Source: Humibacter sp. RRB41
GTDB taxonomy: Bacteria; Actinomycetota; Actinomycetes; Actinomycetales; Microbacteriaceae
DNA length: 64,000 nucleotides
Direction of reading: 5' to 3'
Assembly: GCF_022761015.1 (NCBI RefSeq)
Contig: NZ_JAKWJQ010000001.1
Span: 434,001-498,000 of the forward strand
The notes beneath the pieces were generated by a model. It had not been told where the DNA came from and did not search any database. It saw nothing but the letters and a program-made list of their open reading frames with translations. Positions 60,422 to 64,000 of the stretch are shown piece by piece. The stretch's first letter is position 1, and the number at the start of each line of letters is the position of its first letter. The position numbers and the translations under genes were made by a program.

Positions 60422-61117
60422 TCACGCCGCCTGCAGTGCGGCGATCGCCGACGTGAAGAACGTCAGGCCGTCGACGCCTGAACGCATCGCGGCACGGGTG
60501 TCGGGACCGAAGCCGGGCTCGGTTGCGTGCTCGGGGTGCGGCATCAGCCCGACGACGTTGCCGCGTTCGTTCGTCACACCGGCGATGTCGTTGATCGAAC
60601 CGTTCGGGTTCACACCCAGGTAGCGGAACGCCACCCGGCCATCGCCTTCGAGCCGTTCGATCGTCTCGGCGGATGCCACGTATTCGCCCTCCCCGTTCTT
60701 CAACGGGATGACGATCTGCTGACCAGCCGTGAAGCCGTTCGTCCAGGCGGTCGCGGTGTTCTCGACCCGAAGGTGCTGGTCACGGCGGATGAACGCGCCG
60801 TGGTCGTTGCGGATCAGCCCGCCAGGCAGCAGGTGCGCCTCGGCGAGCATCTGGAATCCGTTGCAGATGCCGAGCACGGGCATCCCCTTGTTCGCGGCGT
60901 CGACGACCTCGTTCATGATCGGCGAAAGGCTGGCGATCGCGCCGCAGCGCAGGTAGTCGCCGTAGCTGAACCCGCCGGGCAGGACGAGCGCGTCGACACC
61001 GGAGAGATCGTGGTCGCCGTGCCAGAGCGCGACATCCTCGGCGCCGGCGGCGCGTACGGCGCGGCGGGCATCCCGGTCGTCGAGCGATCCTGGGAAGGTG
61101 ATGACGCCGATGCGCAT
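60422..61117 (-). CDS. purQ: Phosphoribosylformylglycinamidine synthase subunit PurQ
   Basis: 231 residues. Glutaminase subunit giving NH3 to PurL. Class I amidotransferase triad: Cys in [10 protein letters not shown] (near 88), His in M-P-H-P-E-H (near 197) and Glu two residues later (E-H-A-T-E-P). F-P-G-S-L-D-D-R-D at the start is typical. Its ATG shares one base with the purS stop. Confidence 0.96.
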   Translation of the reverse strand: MRIGVITFPGSLDDRDARRAVRAAGAEDVALWHGDHDLSGVDALVLPGGFSYGDYLRCGAIASLSPIMNEVVDAANKGMPVLGICNGFQMLAEAHLLPGGLIRNDHGAFIRRDQHLRVENTATAWTNGFTAGQQIVIPLKNGEGEYVASAETIERLEGDGRVAFRYLGVNPNGSINDIAGVTNERGNVVGLMPHPEHATEPGFGPDTRAAMRSGVDGLTFFTSAIAALQAA

Positions 61118-61392
61118 CAGGCGATCTCTGCTGCGTCGACGACTGCCGGCTCGACCACTGTCACGGCCACGACGTCTTCGATCACGCCGTTCGACAGCAC
61201 GTCAGCTGCGATCTCCCGAACGGATGCCAGCAGCTCGTCGGTCACGGGGGCATCCGTCGTGAGCTCGAACCGCTTGCCCATGCGCACGTCGAAGCTGCCA
61301 CGGCCGGTGCGTGCGAGCGCCCCGGCGATGGCCTTGCCCTGCGGATCGAGCAGCTCGGCCTTCGGCATGACGTCGACGACGATGGTGGGCAC
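61117..61392 (-). CDS. purS: Phosphoribosylformylglycinamidine synthase subunit PurS
   Basis: 91 residues from GTG 61392, with AGGGGG upstream. [17 protein letters not shown] is the PurS signature, followed by V-R-M-G-K-R-F-E-L. PurS bridges PurQ and PurL. Reading further upstream gives only non-homologous sequence. One-base overlap with purQ. Confidence 0.95.
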   Translation of the reverse strand: MPTIVVDVMPKAELLDPQGKAIAGALARTGRGSFDVRMGKRFELTTDAPVTDELLASVREIAADVLSNGVIEDVVAVTVVEPAVVDAAEIA

Positions 61393-61583
61393 GGTGAACC
61401 CCCTGGAGGTTGCGGGACGGATGCCTGCAATTCTACCGGTGAACGGGTGTGCGTGCCGATCGCTCGATTGCCGTTCACCTGGCATCCACCGGCGCTCGGC
61501 CGGATGTTCCGCGCAGTCGCCTACTGTCACCACCGGTGAGTACCGCCCGTGTGCTCGCCGACGCAGGGTCGAGGGGGTCTTCG

Positions 61584-62387
61584 ATGAGCACACACGACGT
61601 CGTCGTCAGCAGCAGGCGCGCAGCCGAGCAGTTCGCATTCCGCGACCTCGACGACGTGCCTGACGAGCAGATCGACGACCTCGACGAGGTGGAAGAGATC
61701 GAGGTGGAACTCGTCGTGCTGGCACTGGCGGGCACCACGGTCGTCGACGACGGCATGGTGGAGCACGCGTACGTGCTGGCGATGGATCGCGCCGGCATCG
61801 CGACGGCCGCGGAGGCGCGCGTGTCTGCTCTCGAGTTCGTGCGCGAGAACTTCGGCCGGGCCAAGGGCGAGGTGCTCCGCGAGCTCGCCGCCGATGAGGA
61901 CCAGACCGCTCGTGCGGTCGGTGAGTTCGAAGGCGCCTTCTCCGAACTGGCGGAGCGCGAGGGGCTCGAGCCGGTGCCGGGCGCCGAGCTGACCATCCGC
62001 ACGCTCCGCGAGAACGGCGTTCGGGTCGCCCTCACGACCGGGCTGACGCGGTGCACGATGGAGGCGATTCTGGGCGCGCTGTCGTGGAACGACCTCGCCG
62101 ACGTCGTGTTGTGCTCGGACGACGTTCAGCGCGGCCGGCCATACCCAGATCTGGCGCTGACGGCTCTGCTGCGCACCGGTACGTCGTCCGTCGACTCGAT
62201 GATCGTCGTCGGCGACACCGTCTCCGATATCGAGAGCGGGCTCGCGGCCGGCGCCGGGGTCACCGTCGGCGTGCTCACGGGGTGGCACGACGAGCGCGCG
62301 CTCACCTTCGCCGGAGCGGATGCCGTCATCGACAGCATCGCGGACCTTCCGGCGCTGCTCGGCCTGAGGAACGACCGCATCGCCTGA
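61584..62387 (+). CDS. Phosphonatase-like HAD protein lacking the catalytic Asp
   Basis: 267 residues from ATG 61584 with GAGGGGG upstream. Residues 1-40 form an acidic extension (D-D-L-D-E-V-E-E-I-E). The HAD core follows the phosphonatase-like order: motif I reads V-V-L-A47-L-A-G-T-T where family members have D-M-A-G-T-T, so the nucleophile Asp is Ala. Motif II A-L-T-T-G, motif III G-R-P-Y-P-D-L and motif IV V-G-D-T-V-S-D-I-E-S-G are intact. The cap helices lie between. Without Asp47 phosphoryl transfer should not occur; a binding or regulatory role is possible. Divergent from purS. Confidence 0.8.
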   Translation: MSTHDVVVSSRRAAEQFAFRDLDDVPDEQIDDLDEVEEIEVELVVLALAGTTVVDDGMVEHAYVLAMDRAGIATAAEARVSALEFVRENFGRAKGEVLRELAADEDQTARAVGEFEGAFSELAEREGLEPVPGAELTIRTLRENGVRVALTTGLTRCTMEAILGALSWNDLADVVLCSDDVQRGRPYPDLALTALLRTGTSSVDSMIVVGDTVSDIESGLAAGAGVTVGVLTGWHDERALTFAGADAVIDSIADLPALLGLRNDRIA

Positions 62388-62479
62388 TCCGGTTCCTCGG
62401 CGTGCCTCGCCCGGAATTCCTCGGCTCGCCTCATTCGGTGCTCGCCGTCGAGGCCTGTCGTCGGGCATCCATGATCATA

Positions 62480-62513
62480 TGTCTGATGGATTGCAGATCT
62501 GTCCGATAGATTA
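62480..62513 (+). promoter_or_regulatory. Direct repeats at the dehydratase promoter
   Basis: TGTCTGATGGATTG (62480-62493) and TGTCCGATAGATTA (62500-62513) match at 11 of 14 positions with a 20-bp period. The second contains the -10 box TAGATT (62507-62512), which is seven bases before ATG 62520, so the transcript is leaderless. Likely site for the downstream GntR protein. Confidence 0.5.
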
Positions 62514-62519
62514 ACGGGC

Positions 62520-63650
62520 ATGACCTACACCCCCGACGCGATCCGTACGGTGACGCTTTCGACGCTGCGCCTCCCGTTGCCGGTCGCCATCTCCGACGCG
62601 AAGGTGTTCACAGGGCGGCAGAAGCCGATGACCGAGGTCGTCTTCCTGATCGCCGAGATCGATACGGAACTGGGCTTCTCCGGCCACGGCTTCAGCTACT
62701 CGAAGCGTGCGGGAGGGCCGGCGCAGTATGCGCACGCTCGAGAGGTCGCTGGCACTGCGATCGGCGAAGACCCGAACGACATCGCCAAGCTCTCCACGAA
62801 GCTGCTCTGGGCGGGTGCCTCGGTCGGCCGATCGGGCGTCGCAACGCAGGCGCTCGCCGCAATCGACATCGCCCTCTACGACCTGAAGGCCAAGCGCGCG
62901 GGGTTGCCGCTCTCGAAGCTGCTCGGGGCGCATCGCGACTCTGTGCGCACGTACAACACGTCTGGCGGATTTCTCAACGCGTCGATCGGCGAGGTGCTCG
63001 CCCGGGCCGACCAGTCGATCGACGAGGGGATCGGAGGCATCAAGATGAAAGTCGGGCTGCCGGATGTCTTCGAAGACCTCGGCCGCGTGCGCGCCGTTCG
63101 CGAGCACCTCGGCGACGAGATTCCGTTGATGGTCGACGCCAACCAGCAGTGGGACCGCACGACGGCGCTCCGCATGGGTCGTCGCCTCGAGGAGTTCGAC
63201 CTCACTTGGATCGAAGAGCCGCTCGACGCCTACGACGCCGAGGGGCACGCCGATCTGGCACGCGCACTCGACACCCCGATCGCGACCGGCGAGATGCTCT
63301 CCTCCGTCGCCGAGCACGAGCAGCTGATCGCCGCCCGCTCGTGCGACATCATCCAGCCGGATGCGCCGCGCATCGGAGGCATCACCCAGTTCCTGCGGCT
63401 CATGACTCTCGCCGATCGCGCGGGACTCGACCTCGCTCCGCATTTCGCGATGGAGATCCATCTGCACCTAGCAGCGTGCTATCCACGAGAGCCGTGGGTG
63501 GAGCACTTCGACTGGCTCGATCCGCTCTTCGAGGAGCGGCTGGAGACGCGCGACGGTCGCATGATCGTGCCCGACCGCCCTGGGCTCGGCATCACCTTCA
63601 GCGACCAGGCGAGGGCGTGGACGACCGAGTCGGTCACGATCGAGGCCTGA
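62520..63650 (+). CDS. Enolase-superfamily sugar-acid dehydratase (L-talarate/galactarate type)
   Basis: 376 residues. Metal ligands and bases of the mandelate racemase subgroup: K-M-K-V-G (Lys pair near 175), D-A-N-Q-Q-W-D (Asp near 205), E-E-P-L-D-A-Y-D (Glu near 231), T-G-E-M-L (Glu near 257), P-D-A-P-R-I-G-G-I (near 280) and P-H-F-A-M-E-I-H (His near 307). The last block and D-A-N-Q-Q-W-D-R closely resemble L-talarate/galactarate dehydratase. Cytosolic; makes a 2-keto-3-deoxy sugar acid. Regulated by the adjacent GntR gene, by inference. Confidence 0.85.
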   Translation: MTYTPDAIRTVTLSTLRLPLPVAISDAKVFTGRQKPMTEVVFLIAEIDTELGFSGHGFSYSKRAGGPAQYAHAREVAGTAIGEDPNDIAKLSTKLLWAGASVGRSGVATQALAAIDIALYDLKAKRAGLPLSKLLGAHRDSVRTYNTSGGFLNASIGEVLARADQSIDEGIGGIKMKVGLPDVFEDLGRVRAVREHLGDEIPLMVDANQQWDRTTALRMGRRLEEFDLTWIEEPLDAYDAEGHADLARALDTPIATGEMLSSVAEHEQLIAARSCDIIQPDAPRIGGITQFLRLMTLADRAGLDLAPHFAMEIHLHLAACYPREPWVEHFDWLDPLFEERLETRDGRMIVPDRPGLGITFSDQARAWTTESVTIEA

Positions 63651-63672
63651 GCGCGGATGGGACGATGAGCGC

Positions 63673-64000
63673 ATGACAGCACCGCGCGCGGAAGCGATCG
63701 CCCGCACCCTCGCCGAGCGGATCGTCGACGGCGAGATCGCCCCGGGCGAGCGTCTGCCGAGCGAGGGGCGCCTCGTTGAGGAATTCGGCGCGAGCCGCAG
63801 CGTGATCCGAGAGGCTCTTCAGCGGCTCCAGTCCCGCGGCCTCGTGCGCACCCGCGTCGGATCGGGCAGTTATGCGCTGACACCGCCGGCGCCCGTCGCC
63901 GGGGACGACTGGCTCGCTGCACGCAGCGAGACAGAGCGCGCAGAGCTGCACGCATTCCGCCTCGCCATCGAGACCGAGGCGGCTGCGCTGGCCGCACGTC
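63673..64000 (+). CDS. GntR-family regulator, FadR subfamily (partial, runs off the window)
   Basis: The frame from ATG 63673 is open to the window end (109 codons). Winged helix at about 5-70: I-A-R-T-L-A-E-R-I-V-D-G-E-I, G-E-R-L-P-S-E, L-V-E-E-F-G-A-S-R-S-V-I-R-E-A-L, then R-T-R-V-G-S-G-S-Y. The next segment A-F-R-L-A-I-E-T-E-A-A is the start of an FCD-type effector domain. It lies 22 bases after the dehydratase gene and probably senses its sugar-acid substrate. Confidence 0.88.
   Translation, partial: MTAPRAEAIARTLAERIVDGEIAPGERLPSEGRLVEEFGASRSVIREALQRLQSRGLVRTRVGSGSYALTPPAPVAGDDWLAARSETERAELHAFRLAIETEAAALAAR

Noticed and set aside
1-64000. CRISPR arrays, tRNA/rRNA genes, IS elements, prophage genes, replication origin
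   Set aside because: None recognised on either strand. The minisatellites are in-frame coding repeats without spacers, and the DnaA-like pair at 32 kb lacks the cluster of boxes and the dnaA/dnaN genes of an origin.

Overview
High-G+C actinobacterial chromosome, most likely family Microbacteriaceae (Micrococcales). Reasons: G+C around 68% by eye, strong GTG-start usage, PurS/PurQ/PurL purine genes, a DUF222/HNH (13E12-type) gene, actinobacterial families such as DUF3151 and the three-helix-bundle dimerization domain, copies of an intergenic 'TCGATAC...CTACTCGACC' element that I associate with this family, and a very frequent word GGATGCC/GGCATCC. No rRNA, tRNA, CRISPR array, IS element or prophage was recognised. 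Coding density is high; the only gene-free stretch above 300 bases is 31707-32078.

Layout. 0-7 kb: end of a transporter, xthA, a secreted phytase-like esterase, a HAD hydrolase, a ComA-like phosphosulfolactate synthase coupled to a VOC protein, and a DUF2207 membrane protein. 7-16 kb: pyrE, a septum-formation-like membrane protein, a 1224-residue secreted NHL protein, a Tat-exported phospholipase C-like phosphoesterase, and a translationally coupled alanine-racemase-like protein that has lost its PLP lysine and its C-terminal domain. 16-25.6 kb: membrane protein, NagD-like HAD, TrmH methyltransferase, SdpI-like protein, NAD(P)-binding protein, metallophosphoesterase, SDR, then an operon TetR / degenerate ABC ATPase / YhgE-Pip membrane protein. 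25.6-34.6 kb: a DUF4062-STAND-TPR protein, a divergent LysR/YeiH pair with a clear operator, DUF3151, a small dimerization-domain protein, the DUF222-HNH gene and a repeat-bearing methyltransferase. 34.7-43.8 kb: purA, a divergent pair of citrate synthase and HTH-citrate-synthase fusion, L-2-hydroxyglutarate oxidase, lactonase, a MacB/FtsX-type ABC pair, chorismate mutase and an SDR. 44.7-50.2 kb: redox/drug-stress block (MarR, DHA2 exporter, Ohr, SoxR, second MFS exporter, TetR, SPW protein). 50.3-61.4 kb: purL and purSQ separated by a LacI-ABC-GH35 beta-galactosidase locus, a DHFR-like reductase and a small membrane protein. 61.5-64 kb: a HAD protein with no catalytic nucleophile, an L-talarate/galactarate-type dehydratase and the start of its GntR regulator.

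How the genes work together. Most regulators sit beside their targets, with readable palindromes: SoxR in a 19-bp-spacer promoter, TetR on SPW, TetR on its own YhgE operon, LysR on YeiH, MarR on the exporter, LacI on the galactoside operon. Around sixteen genes have a TANNNT -10 box placed 6-7 bases before the start codon, which implies leaderless transcripts. Two further patterns run across the window: in-frame minisatellites (9, 15, 24 or 27 nt units) inside or at the ends of otherwise conserved proteins, and several intact genes whose products have lost catalytic residues (alanine racemase-like, HAD, ABC ATPase, HTH-citrate synthase). The HTH-citrate synthase fusion facing a normal-looking citrate synthase across a palindromic promoter is the strongest candidate for an undescribed metabolic-regulatory system.
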